A DNA stretch of 11,211 nucleotides, taken from the NCBI GenBank assembly GCA_027451565.1, contig DAIDJC010000089.1:1-11211 (forward strand), in the 5' to 3' direction. Positions 1-6,398 of the stretch are shown one piece after another. The position numbers and the translations under genes are program-made. This stretch comes from Limisphaerales bacterium (GTDB lineage Bacteria; Verrucomicrobiota; Verrucomicrobiia; Limisphaerales; UBA11358). Each line of letters begins with the position of its first letter. The stretch's first letter is position 1. Under the pieces are notes generated by a model, which worked only from the letters and a program-made list of their open reading frames with translations, had not been told where the DNA came from and did no database searches.

Positions 1-104
1 TTTGACCGCACACAGAATTCCAATTTTGAAAACTACACGACACCTGAGACGAATGAACTTGCCCTCAGCGGCGTTTCGTGAAGAATGAATGGCGATGCCA
101 AGCG

Positions 105-133
105 CGGGATCGTGCGGGATCGCACACGACCCG
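105..133. repeat. Imperfect hairpin upstream of the tRNA gene
   Basis: The arms CGGG-A-TCGTG (105-114, A109 bulged) and CACGACCCG (125-133) can form nine pairs around a 10-nt loop. The stretch also holds CGGGATCG twice (105-112 and 115-122). It lies just before tRNA-Ser. It may be the end of an upstream transcript or a chance fold, since no T-run follows it. Confidence 0.3.
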
Positions 134-150
134 CGTCGGGTGTTCGAGGT

Positions 151-238
151 GGAGAGATGGCTGAGTGGTTTAAGGCACACGCCTGGAAAGCGTGCGTAGG
201 TAACACTACCGTGGGTTCAAATCCCACTCTCTCCGCCA
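151..238 (+). tRNA. tRNA-Ser (anticodon GGA)
   Basis: This is a complete class II tRNA. The acceptor stem GGAGAGA (151-157) pairs with TCTCTCC (228-234), followed by discriminator G235 and an encoded CCA (236-238). The anticodon stem CACGC (178-182)/GCGTG (190-194) encloses the loop CTGGAAA with anticodon GGA at 185-187, which reads UCC and UCU serine codons. The long variable arm expected of serine tRNAs has a GTAG/CTAC stem (196-199 and 206-209). The T arm is GTGGG-TTCAAAT-CCCAC (211-227). No clear promoter or terminator is visible around it. Confidence 0.97.
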
Positions 239-355
239 CTCCGTCTGTTCTTGGCTCTGCCCTGCCCCGGCTTTTTGGAAACATTCTCACGCCTGCCCAA
301 TTCTCACCACTCCCCAACGCGCCCGGCGATTTCTGCCACGCAAACCTTACCACCT

Positions 356-370
356 GCTTTTTGAAAAAGC
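356..370. repeat. 15-bp near-palindrome GCTTTTTGAAAAAGC
   Basis: Seven-base arms surround a single central G. It lies in the roughly 200-bp spacer between tRNA-Ser and the GT39 gene. The one-base centre would not make a good RNA hairpin loop, so a protein-binding site or chance are the alternatives. The rest of the spacer (239-439) shows nothing else I can support. Confidence 0.3.
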
Positions 371-439
371 TGGAATGCCGCACTTTTTCAAGGATGAACT
401 GGCCACCGTTCGCATTTGACTCCAATATGGGGCACACAA

Positions 440-1897
440 ATGGAACGCGTGATGGATCTATTACTGCGGCGCCCGGCCATCAGTCTGGCAGGGTTCAGCC
501 TGGCCCTGATGCTGGCTGGAAACTGGATTTTGCCGCTGACAGATCGCGATGAGGTGCGGTTTGCCGAGGCTTCACGGGAAATGCTTCAGCGCGGCGATTA
601 TGTGGTTCCCTGGTTCAATGGAAATTATCGTTTTGACAAACCCATCCTCATTTATTGGTGCCAGAGCTTCTCCTACAGGTTGCTGGGCGAAACCGATTTC
701 GCAGCGCGGGTTCCATCGGTGTTGTTCACGACGGGCACGGCGCTGCTTTTATTGGGCTGGGGACGGAGGCTGGCCGGTGCGCGCACGGGGTTTTTCGCTG
801 GCGCCATGTTTATTGCCAGCTTGCACGTGTCCCTGATAGGGAGGGTGGCCACCGCCGACATGGCGCTGGTCTTTTTTTATACCCTGACCCTGTGGGGCGG
901 ATGGGAATGGTCGCGCCCCGCCCAGGTGAACCGGGCGGTTTGGGGATGGATTTTCTTCACCAGCCTCGCGCTGACCTTTCTTGCCAAAGGCCCGGAAAAC
1001 TACCTGGCGCTGGTGGGATTGCTCCTTTGCCGGTGGTGGAGAAGGCAGGATTACGCGATTTCCCCGTGGACGACGCTGGCAGGCGTGGTGTGGTCTCTGT
1101 GTCTCATTGCGGCCTGGGCAATCCCGGCGCTGCTGGAATCCCATGGAAAGTACCTGAACGTGGGCATTGGGGAACATGTCATCCACAGGTCCGTGGGTAT
1201 AAATGACAGCCACGGGTTGAAAGGGTTTCTGGGATTTTTTGCCACCCTGCCGCTGTATTTCATCACTTTCTTTCCCAGTTTCCTGCCATGGTCCCTGGCG
1301 GTGCCCAGGGCGCTTGCCCATTGGTGGCCTCTTCGACGGGGCGATGTGGCGGGTTCATACCTGCTCGTCCAGGCCGGGGTGGTATTTGCCGTTTTTTCCC
1401 TGGTCCGAACCAAGCTGCCCCACTACACCATGCCCGCCTTCCCCTGCCTGGCACTTTGGCTGGCTTTGCAGGTCAGCAACAAACCGTCTTCAACCCGGTG
1501 GCTCGGCTGGGGTATGGTTTCCATTGCGAGCTTTATCGCAGTCCTGATGTTTTTAGTGATGCCATTTGCAAGAAAAGATTTTCTGACGGAAAACCTGTGG
1601 CAAGCCACGCGCGATCATGTGCTGCCACAAACCAGGATTGGATGCTTTGGCTACACCGAATCCAGCCTTGTATGGCGATTTCGCACCTTCTCAACCAATG
1701 ACGTCACCCTGGGATCGGTTCAGGATGCCCCCTCATTCATGACCAATCCTCCCCCGTTCATTCTTGTCCTGCCCACGGAGGATCTGCCCCAAGTCACCAA
1801 CCTGCCGGCTTTGAAAAATGCCCTTCGAGTGGACGTTCATGGGCTGGACATTGTCAAATTCAAGGAACGCAATCTGTCGGCATTGTTGGTGGAATAG
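440..1897 (+). CDS. GT39/ArnT-type membrane glycosyltransferase
   Basis: An integral membrane protein of 485 residues from ATG 440. The frame also opens earlier at TTG 416, and ATG 452 is a third option; 440 has a weak G-rich stretch (429-432) upstream. The N-terminus has one membrane segment followed by DRDE (residues 35-38), then RFAEASREML and the stretch ending FDKP (65-68). That pattern is typical of ArnT and related family 39 transferases, where acidic residues in the first periplasmic loop are catalytic. Many hydrophobic segments follow, to about residue 390, then a soluble tail. Family members move a sugar from a polyprenyl-phosphate carrier to lipid A, protein or another envelope acceptor on the outer face of the inner membrane. 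It is somewhat shorter than E. coli ArnT (about 550 residues). Donor and acceptor cannot be told from sequence. A GT2 gene of the donor-making type lies at 4416-5183. Confidence 0.88.
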   Translation: MERVMDLLLRRPAISLAGFSLALMLAGNWILPLTDRDEVRFAEASREMLQRGDYVVPWFNGNYRFDKPILIYWCQSFSYRLLGETDFAARVPSVLFTTGTALLLLGWGRRLAGARTGFFAGAMFIASLHVSLIGRVATADMALVFFYTLTLWGGWEWSRPAQVNRAVWGWIFFTSLALTFLAKGPENYLALVGLLLCRWWRRQDYAISPWTTLAGVVWSLCLIAAWAIPALLESHGKYLNVGIGEHVIHRSVGINDSHGLKGFLGFFATLPLYFITFFPSFLPWSLAVPRALAHWWPLRRGDVAGSYLLVQAGVVFAVFSLVRTKLPHYTMPAFPCLALWLALQVSNKPSSTRWLGWGMVSIASFIAVLMFLVMPFARKDFLTENLWQATRDHVLPQTRIGCFGYTESSLVWRFRTFSTNDVTLGSVQDAPSFMTNPPPFILVLPTEDLPQVTNLPALKNALRVDVHGLDIVKFKERNLSALLVE

Positions 1898-2039
1898 CGT
1901 CACCTTGGGGCTTCCATTTGGTACCAGCGCCGGGTTGCCTCTCTGGAAGTTTTTGGTATATTGTATTCAGGTTGGCGCCTCCCATGCGGTGGTGGGCGAT
2001 GAAAGCGGACAGGCCATGGGTCAAGCCATTGAGCTTTTT

Positions 2040-2065
2040 GGAATTGAACCATGGAATTGAACCAT
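2040..2065. repeat. Tandem 13-bp repeat, two copies
   Basis: GGAATTGAACCAT occurs twice back to back (2040-2052 and 2053-2065). It lies in the 211-bp spacer between the GT39 gene and the zinc peptidase gene, about 45 bases before the latter's start. This could be a recent slippage duplication or a repeated binding site. Nothing else in the spacer stands out. Confidence 0.85.
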
Positions 2066-2108
2066 TTTCCGCCTGGCCGGTCCAACCCAATGAAGATACG
2101 GAAAACCT

Positions 2109-2798
2109 ATGTATTTCTGGGACACAAATTATCTGCTTTTTGTCATGCTGCCTGGCCTGCTTGTGGGCATCTGGGCCCAGTACAAGCTGCATTCGGCTTA
2201 TGGCACCTACAGCCGCGTGATGGCGGAAAGCGGGTTGACAGGGGCTGAGACAGCCCGGCGCATCCTGGACCAGGCAGGACTCACCGACATGCCCGTGGAA
2301 GAAGTGGAGGGCCACCTGAGCGACCATTATGACCCGGAAAAGCGGGCGCTGTTCTTATCCTCGGACAATTTTCATGGCCAAAGCCTGGCCGCCGTGGGCG
2401 TGGCAGCTCATGAAGCCGGACACGCACTCCAGCATCAACAATCCTGGACTCTTTTCGATTTGCGCATGGCTTTGGTGCCGGTCACTCAGTTTGCGAGCAT
2501 GGCATGGATGGGGGTGGTTGTCCTGGGGTTCTTTTTGCACCTGATTCCGCACTTCATTCTCATTGCCGTGGCCATTTTTTCCGTGCTCACCCTGTTTCAA
2601 CTGGTCACCCTGCCGGTGGAATATGATGCCAGCGCCAGGGCCAAGGCCCAACTGTTCCGGCTTGGATTGGTGCGCGAGGATGAAAGAGGCGGAATTTCAG
2701 CCGTTTTGGATGCGGCAGCTCTGACCTATGTGGCCGCACTGGTGAATTCCGTGCTGGAACTCCTTTACTATGTAAACGCGGCGCGAAGCCGGAATTAA
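2109..2798 (+). CDS. YugP-like membrane zinc metallopeptidase
   Basis: 229 residues, matching the usual size of the neutral zinc metallopeptidase family typified by Bacillus YugP (Zn_peptidase_2). A hydrophobic segment lies at residues 8-22. The zinc-binding HEAGH motif is at 101-105, inside AAHEAGHALQH. Two further membrane segments lie between about 128 and 170. After them comes LPVEYDASARAKA (168-180), where E171 is the likely third zinc ligand. All residues expected for activity appear present. The substrate is unknown; the family is thought to act at the membrane. Start ATG 2109 has only a weak purine stretch before it. The next gene starts within about 50 bases, after an AT-rich patch (2793-2811). 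The family call is firm; the physiological role is not known. Confidence 0.92.
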   Translation: MYFWDTNYLLFVMLPGLLVGIWAQYKLHSAYGTYSRVMAESGLTGAETARRILDQAGLTDMPVEEVEGHLSDHYDPEKRALFLSSDNFHGQSLAAVGVAAHEAGHALQHQQSWTLFDLRMALVPVTQFASMAWMGVVVLGFFLHLIPHFILIAVAIFSVLTLFQLVTLPVEYDASARAKAQLFRLGLVREDERGGISAVLDAAALTYVAALVNSVLELLYYVNAARSRN

Positions 2799-2849
2799 TA
2801 AATTTTAATTTGCTTGCGGCTGGAAATGGCCGGGTTAACTTGCTGCCTC

Positions 2850-3851
2850 ATGGCGGTCAACAAAGCAAAGCGCAGGCAAACCGCGAAATTGAAAAAGGCG
2901 GAAGCCCCTCCGCCCCCTTCGCCCGTTCCTCCTGCACCGGATCCCAAGACCCCAGCACCCCAAACCGAGGGCGACACCGCACATTTTATCCGCACCGAAA
3001 GCGAACGCCACGACGGGGATATGGCCATACGACTATATCTCCGGGAAATTGGCCAGGTCAAACTGCTCACCCCGGACGAAGAGGTGGAACTGGCCGCTCG
3101 CATCAAAAAAGGCGACAAAAAAGCCCGCGAACAAATGATCAAGGCCAATCTCCGGCTCGTGGTGAAAATCGCGCGTGATTACGAGGGAATCGGATTGCCC
3201 CTGCTGGACCTTATCAGCGAGGGAAACATTGGATTGATGAAGGCAGTCGAGCGGTTTGATCCTGCGAAAGGCGGCAAGCTTTCCACCTACGGTTCGTGGT
3301 GGATCAAGCAGGCGATCAAAAGGGCGTTGGCCAATCAATCCAAGACCATCCGGCTGCCCGTTCACCTGGTGGATAAGATATCAAAAATGCGGCGGGCTTC
3401 CATGCGCTTGCAGGAAGAGCTGGGCCATGATCCATCGGATGAGGAACTGGCAGCGGTTCTGGGAACCACCGCAGGACGGGTTTCCCAAATGCGGTCAGCG
3501 TCAGCCAGGCCCGCGTCCTTGGATGCGCCGATAAGTGACGACGACTCCAATAATTTTTCCGAGGTGGTGGAGGACGAGCGGGCGGTGGACCCGTACCATG
3601 AATTGGAAGATAAAACCGTGGTGAGCATGCTCCAGGACATGGTGAAGCATTTAAACGACAGGGAGGCGACCATACTTGCCTACCGGTTTGGTTTGGATGG
3701 GGGAGCGGAACGGACACTTGAGGAGGTGGGTGAGAAATTCCACGTGACCCGGGAGCGGGTTAGGCAGATTCAAAACCTGGCCCTGCGGAAGCTTCGCAAA
3801 ATGATTGAAAAACTGGAAAAGGACAAGGAATCTGATCAATGGCCAGCATGA
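2850..3851 (+). CDS. Sigma-70 family RNA polymerase sigma factor (RpoD-like, no region 1.1)
   Basis: 333 residues from ATG 2850. The frame also allows ATG 2826 and TTG 2814, but the extra residues are not sigma-like and none of the starts has a clear Shine-Dalgarno. A basic, then proline-rich linker (residues 1-45; PPPPSPVPP at 20-28) leads into region 1.2 (about 57-86), region 2 (94-171, with LISEGNIGLMKAVERFDP and the promoter-melting segment STYGSWWIKQAIKRAL), region 3 (172-250) and region 4 (255-321). The region 4 helix-turn-helix, TLEEVGEKFHVTRERVRQIQ (289-308), contacts the -35 element. It lacks region 1.1 and the long insert of E. coli RpoD, and the C-terminus ends KDKESDQWPA rather than the usual primary-sigma tail. 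It may therefore be a group 2 or alternative sigma rather than the only housekeeping one. Its stop overlaps the start of apt, suggesting cotranscription. Confidence 0.93.
   Translation: MAVNKAKRRQTAKLKKAEAPPPPSPVPPAPDPKTPAPQTEGDTAHFIRTESERHDGDMAIRLYLREIGQVKLLTPDEEVELAARIKKGDKKAREQMIKANLRLVVKIARDYEGIGLPLLDLISEGNIGLMKAVERFDPAKGGKLSTYGSWWIKQAIKRALANQSKTIRLPVHLVDKISKMRRASMRLQEELGHDPSDEELAAVLGTTAGRVSQMRSASARPASLDAPISDDDSNNFSEVVEDERAVDPYHELEDKTVVSMLQDMVKHLNDREATILAYRFGLDGGAERTLEEVGEKFHVTRERVRQIQNLALRKLRKMIEKLEKDKESDQWPA
3825..3829 (+). promoter_or_regulatory. Ribosome binding site for apt
   Basis: AAGGA lies inside the last codons of the sigma gene, 9 bases before ATG 3839. It favours that start over the in-frame ATG at 3848, which overlaps the sigma stop codon as ATGA. 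Confidence 0.55.
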
Positions 3852-4381
3852 ATGCCCCTGTGACCACCGGTGAAATCGCCGGCGCCATCCGGAATGTTCC
3901 AGATTTTCCGAAACCGGGAATACAATTCAAGGACATCACCCCCGTGCTGGCCCAGCCACGGCTGTTTGGCGGCACGATAGATCAACTGGCCGGCAGCCAT
4001 CGAACAGGCAGCATAGACGCCGTGGTGGGCATTGATGCGCGGGGGTTCATTTTTGCCGCGGCGGTGGCCAACCGGCTGAATGCCGGGTTTGTGCCAGTGC
4101 GCAAAAAAGGCAAGCTTCCATTTCATACCATCGAACAGGATTATGCGCTGGAATACGGCCATTCCACCGTGGCCATGCATGTGGATGCCCTGAAGCCGGG
4201 CGCGCGCGTGCTGTTGGTGGATGATTTGCTGGCCACGGGAGGCACTGCGTCCGCCGCCGTGGCATTGATCCGAAAATTGGGGGGAGAAATAGTCGAAGTC
4301 TGTTTTGTCATTGAACTCAAATTCCTCGACGGACGTTCCAAGCTCAAGGACTTGAACGTGCGGTCGCTAATAACCTATTAA
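3839..4381 (+). CDS. apt: Adenine phosphoribosyltransferase
   Basis: A cytosolic purine-salvage enzyme that converts adenine and PRPP to AMP and pyrophosphate. 180 residues, the normal size for the family. Visible signatures are NVPDFPKPGIQFKDITPVL near the N-terminus (19-37), IDARGF (65-70), the RKKGKLP loop (88-94) and the PRPP-binding motif VLLVDDLLATGGTA (124-137). The two acidic residues of that motif (D128, D129) are intact. The gene overlaps the 3' end of the sigma factor gene by 13 bases from ATG 3839, or by 4 from ATG 3848, so the two are probably translated from one message. The GT2 gene begins 34 bases after its stop; that gap carries a short CCCCGGGG palindrome (4387-4394) and no convincing terminator. 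Confidence 0.96.
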   Translation: MASMNAPVTTGEIAGAIRNVPDFPKPGIQFKDITPVLAQPRLFGGTIDQLAGSHRTGSIDAVVGIDARGFIFAAAVANRLNAGFVPVRKKGKLPFHTIEQDYALEYGHSTVAMHVDALKPGARVLLVDDLLATGGTASAAVALIRKLGGEIVEVCFVIELKFLDGRSKLKDLNVRSLITY

Positions 4382-4415
4382 AACATCCCCGGGGCGACCG
4401 GGTATCCAGTCCGTC

Positions 4416-5183
4416 ATGTTAAGCATTGTTGTGCCCGGTTTCAATGAAGCCGGTAACTTGGCACGTTTGATCTCAGCCATCCATTCCGCCATGGCAGGGG
4501 TTCCCCTGCCCTATGAAATTGTCTATGTGGATGATGCCAGCACTGATGAATCCTGGGCTTTGCTCCGGGAACAGGGAGCTGCGGATGCGCGGGTGCGCGG
4601 CTTGAGGCTGGCGAGAAACTCAGGCCAGTCCGCCGCTCTTTGGGCCGGGCTGCAGGCTGCGCGCGGACAGCTTATTGCCACCATGGACGCTGACTTGCAG
4701 AATGACCCGGCTGAACTGCCACGGTTCCTTGATGCCCTGCGCCACGGCGATTGCGTATGCGGTTCCCGGCGCCAGACCCGTGATCAGGGGGATAATTGGA
4801 TCAGGCAGTTGTCATCACGCCTCGCCAACTGGACTAGAAACCGGGTGACGCGGGAAAATATCCGGGACAGCGCATGCGGCTATCGGGTTTTCAGGCGCGA
4901 ATGCGTGGCCAACCTTAAATTTTTCAATGGCATGCACCGCTTTTTGCCAACTCTCATCAAGCTGGATGGCTTTACAGTGACGGAAATCCCCATCCAACAC
5001 AAGATGCGGCATGCGGGCCGGAGCCATTATGGGGTGTGGAACCGCCTGTTTATCACTATTCCCGACCTTTTGGCCGTGCGCTGGATGCAGGATCGAATGA
5101 TCCGCTTTGTCATTGCCGAGCGAATCAACCTGAACCCGGAATCCACCGCTCCAATTCAACCCGGGAACAATGTCCCGGATTGA
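4416..5183 (+). CDS. GT2 glycosyltransferase, DPM1/ArnC-like (polyprenyl-phosphate sugar synthase type)
   Basis: A GT-A fold transferase of 255 residues. It opens with LSIVVPGFNEAGNL (2-15), has the nucleotide-sugar motif VDDASTD (38-44), the metal-binding DADLQNDP (91-98) and DSACGYRVFRR (151-161). Late in the sequence is RHAGRSHYG (198-206), matching the KxRxxGxSxYG region of dolichyl/undecaprenyl-phosphate mannose or glucose synthases. The following stretch, LFITIPDLLAVRWMQ (211-225), is only moderately hydrophobic. The two C-terminal membrane helices of ArnC/GtrB-type proteins are absent, so it is closer in build to the short DPM1-like enzymes. It probably loads a sugar onto a polyprenyl phosphate at the inner face of the membrane, a donor that a GT39 enzyme such as that at 440-1897 could use. 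The sugar cannot be read from sequence. Confidence 0.9.
   Translation: MLSIVVPGFNEAGNLARLISAIHSAMAGVPLPYEIVYVDDASTDESWALLREQGAADARVRGLRLARNSGQSAALWAGLQAARGQLIATMDADLQNDPAELPRFLDALRHGDCVCGSRRQTRDQGDNWIRQLSSRLANWTRNRVTRENIRDSACGYRVFRRECVANLKFFNGMHRFLPTLIKLDGFTVTEIPIQHKMRHAGRSHYGVWNRLFITIPDLLAVRWMQDRMIRFVIAERINLNPESTAPIQPGNNVPD
5161..5178 (+). repeat. Perfect 6-bp hairpin at the 3' end of the GT2 gene
   Basis: CCGGGA (5161-5166) and TCCCGG (5173-5178) flank a 6-base loop and overlap the last codons of the GT2 gene. An A-rich rather than T-rich sequence follows, so it is not a classical terminator. It could slow ribosomes or protect the message end. Confidence 0.35.
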
Positions 5184-5213
5184 AAAAGGAAGGGGAAAAG
5201 ATTAAATTGTCCC

Positions 5214-5564
5214 ATGCATTGCAAACCCTTGCGTTGGATTGGACTTGTGGTCTTGATGGCGCTGATCACCAGTTGCGTCTCCGAGCGCACAAGCTGGAAC
5301 AAGCGCATTGGCGTCTATACCTACGACCAGGCTTTGCTGGAATTGGGTCCGCCTGACAAGCAGGCCCGGCTGAGCGACGGACGGCGGATTGCCGAATGGG
5401 TGTCTCATTACAGCACCGGCAACACCCTCTTCGTAGGGTCCGGTATCTGGGGCTATCCCGGTGGCATGGGGTTTATGGAAGGAGTGGGGCCTGAATATTA
5501 TGAATCCAAATTGCGCCTCACCTTCGGCACCAATAACGTGCTTGCAGCCTGGTCCCGAGATTGA
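5214..5564 (+). CDS. Small lipoprotein, possibly BamE/SmpA-like
   Basis: 116 residues. A basic N-terminus and hydrophobic stretch (residues 8-19) end in the lipobox ITSC, with lipidated Cys at residue 21. Residue +2 is Val, not Asp, so outer-membrane sorting is expected by the E. coli rule. The mature part contains YDQALLELGPPDK (37-49), then DGRRIAEWV and a final KLRLTFGTNNVLAAWSRD. The order 'LGPPD, polar turn, W, beta-strand' resembles the small SmpA/BamE fold, but the middle (glycine-rich GSGIWGYPGGMGFMEG) is unlike it, so the link is tentative. No in-frame start exists between the purine-rich AAGGAAGGGG (5186-5195) and ATG 5214. Spacing to it is long (18 bases). The gene starts 30 bases after the GT2 stop and may be cotranscribed. 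Confidence 0.75.
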   Translation: MHCKPLRWIGLVVLMALITSCVSERTSWNKRIGVYTYDQALLELGPPDKQARLSDGRRIAEWVSHYSTGNTLFVGSGIWGYPGGMGFMEGVGPEYYESKLRLTFGTNNVLAAWSRD

Positions 5565-5620
5565 AAGCCTGGCTGGAAATTTCCCTGGGCGCTGTTATTG
5601 GGAAAAAGGACCAATGGCGG

Positions 5621-5668
5621 GACTCCGCGAGGCAGAATAGACTCCGCGAGGCAGAATATTCTGCGGAG
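5621..5668. repeat. 19-bp tandem duplication ending in a perfect palindrome
   Basis: GACTCCGCGAGGCAGAATA is present at 5621-5639 and again at 5640-5658. The second copy runs into the 14-bp perfect palindrome GCAGAATATTCTGC (5651-5664). CTCCGC (5643-5648 counting from the C at 5642) is also complementary to the closing GCGGAG (5663-5668), so this copy can fold into a nested hairpin while the first copy cannot. Confidence 0.85.
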
Positions 5669-5682
5669 ATTTGATTGAAAAC

Positions 5683-5752
5683 TTTGCCCCAAAACGCAGC
5701 TCTGCCCCTCCCCGGCCTCCCCACCAATTTAAATTGGTTCGCAAGGGGCAAA
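5683..5752. repeat. Nested inverted repeat around a 16-bp perfect palindrome
   Basis: ACCAATTTAAATTGGT (5723-5738) is a perfect palindrome. It is flanked by GGGGCAAA (5745-5752), which can pair with TTTGCCCC (5683-5690) or, over six bases, with TGCCCC (5703-5708). Two alternative outer stems are thus possible. No T-run follows, so an operator-like or structured-RNA role is as likely as termination. Confidence 0.7.
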
Positions 5753-5989
5753 AGACGGTGTATCAGATAAGGTCTTAAGCCATCTTTCACGCCAATGGCA
5801 CCCAACCCTTTCCCTGCGCATGGACCTGTCCTGCGCCTCCGACCTCCCCGCCCGGCTTGGGTTCTGGCTTGTATGATTGCGGCGCTCATGGCCCATCCGC
5901 ATTTTGGGAGACATCAGGTCCCGCCCATGAAATGGCCGGGCGCAACAAAATGACTTTGACGGCGGGGAAGATTGTCCTAAATTCACGCC

Positions 5990-6394
5990 ATGTCCGAAAT
6001 TGTGAAATTCGTCAATCATGGGGCTGCAGGCATCACGCCCGCCCTCGCCCAGAAGGTACTGCGCCAGCTTCCGCAATGGAAGCTGGAGTTCACCCAGATC
6101 CAGGCGCCCAAGTTCCCGCACCTGGTGGATCAACTGGAATTTCTCACCGACGCCGTGGAGGATGCCGTGGAGGGCGCCTACCAGGAACTGCCTTACCTTG
6201 CAGTGGCCCAGGCGGTTTTTGCGCTGCTCTTTGCCCACCGCAAAATCAGTTTCATCCCCGGCGGCGTCATGGAAATGAATGGGGCGGATCATTCCAGCGT
6301 GGTGCGGGCGGTATTGATTCAGAATGAAAAAGCTTTCGCCATCTACGCCGGAACGCAAGGGTTGAACTGGCAGCAGATCACCAGCCAGCCCTGA
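5990..6394 (+). CDS. Conserved-looking protein of unknown function, distantly YkvA/DUF1232-like
   Basis: 134 residues, start ATG 5990, with no clear Shine-Dalgarno. I do not recognise it firmly. The N-terminal third is mixed and charged (ALAQKVLRQLPQWKLEFTQI). The middle is amphipathic and acidic (VDQLEFLTDAVEDAVEGAY), followed by a hydrophobic stretch LPYLAVAQAVFALLFA (67-82). Then come KISFIPGGVMEMNGADHSSVV and a closing helix. The order 'acidic helix, Y-x-E-L-P, hydrophobic helix, x-F-I-P-G, acidic turn, helix' resembles the YkvA/DUF1232 family, whose hallmark is a P-x-D-x-I-P-D turn. Here that turn is altered to KISFIPGG, so any kinship is distant. It ends 4 bases before the ACT-domain gene, so the two are almost certainly cotranscribed. 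Confidence 0.75.
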   Translation: MSEIVKFVNHGAAGITPALAQKVLRQLPQWKLEFTQIQAPKFPHLVDQLEFLTDAVEDAVEGAYQELPYLAVAQAVFALLFAHRKISFIPGGVMEMNGADHSSVVRAVLIQNEKAFAIYAGTQGLNWQQITSQP

Positions 6395-6398
6395 CCTC

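Larger units (their letters stand above)
5565..5989. other. 425-bp gene-free region with repeats
   Basis: I find no credible gene here. It contains a 19-bp tandem duplication with an attached palindrome (5621-5668), a 16-bp perfect palindrome nested in a longer inverted repeat (5683-5752), and then a GC-rich stretch up to the next gene. A frame running through 5810-5951 on the plus strand resembles nothing I recognise. Confidence 0.7.

Noticed and set aside
151..238. tRNA-Ser as an integration site for a mobile island
   Set aside because: I found no second copy of the tRNA 3' end in the window and no integrase.
33..437. Minus-strand open frame containing a VGFEPTVVLPTHAFQACALNHSAISP-type stretch
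   Set aside because: It is the antisense of tRNA-Ser, a well-known false protein; the tRNA explains the conservation.
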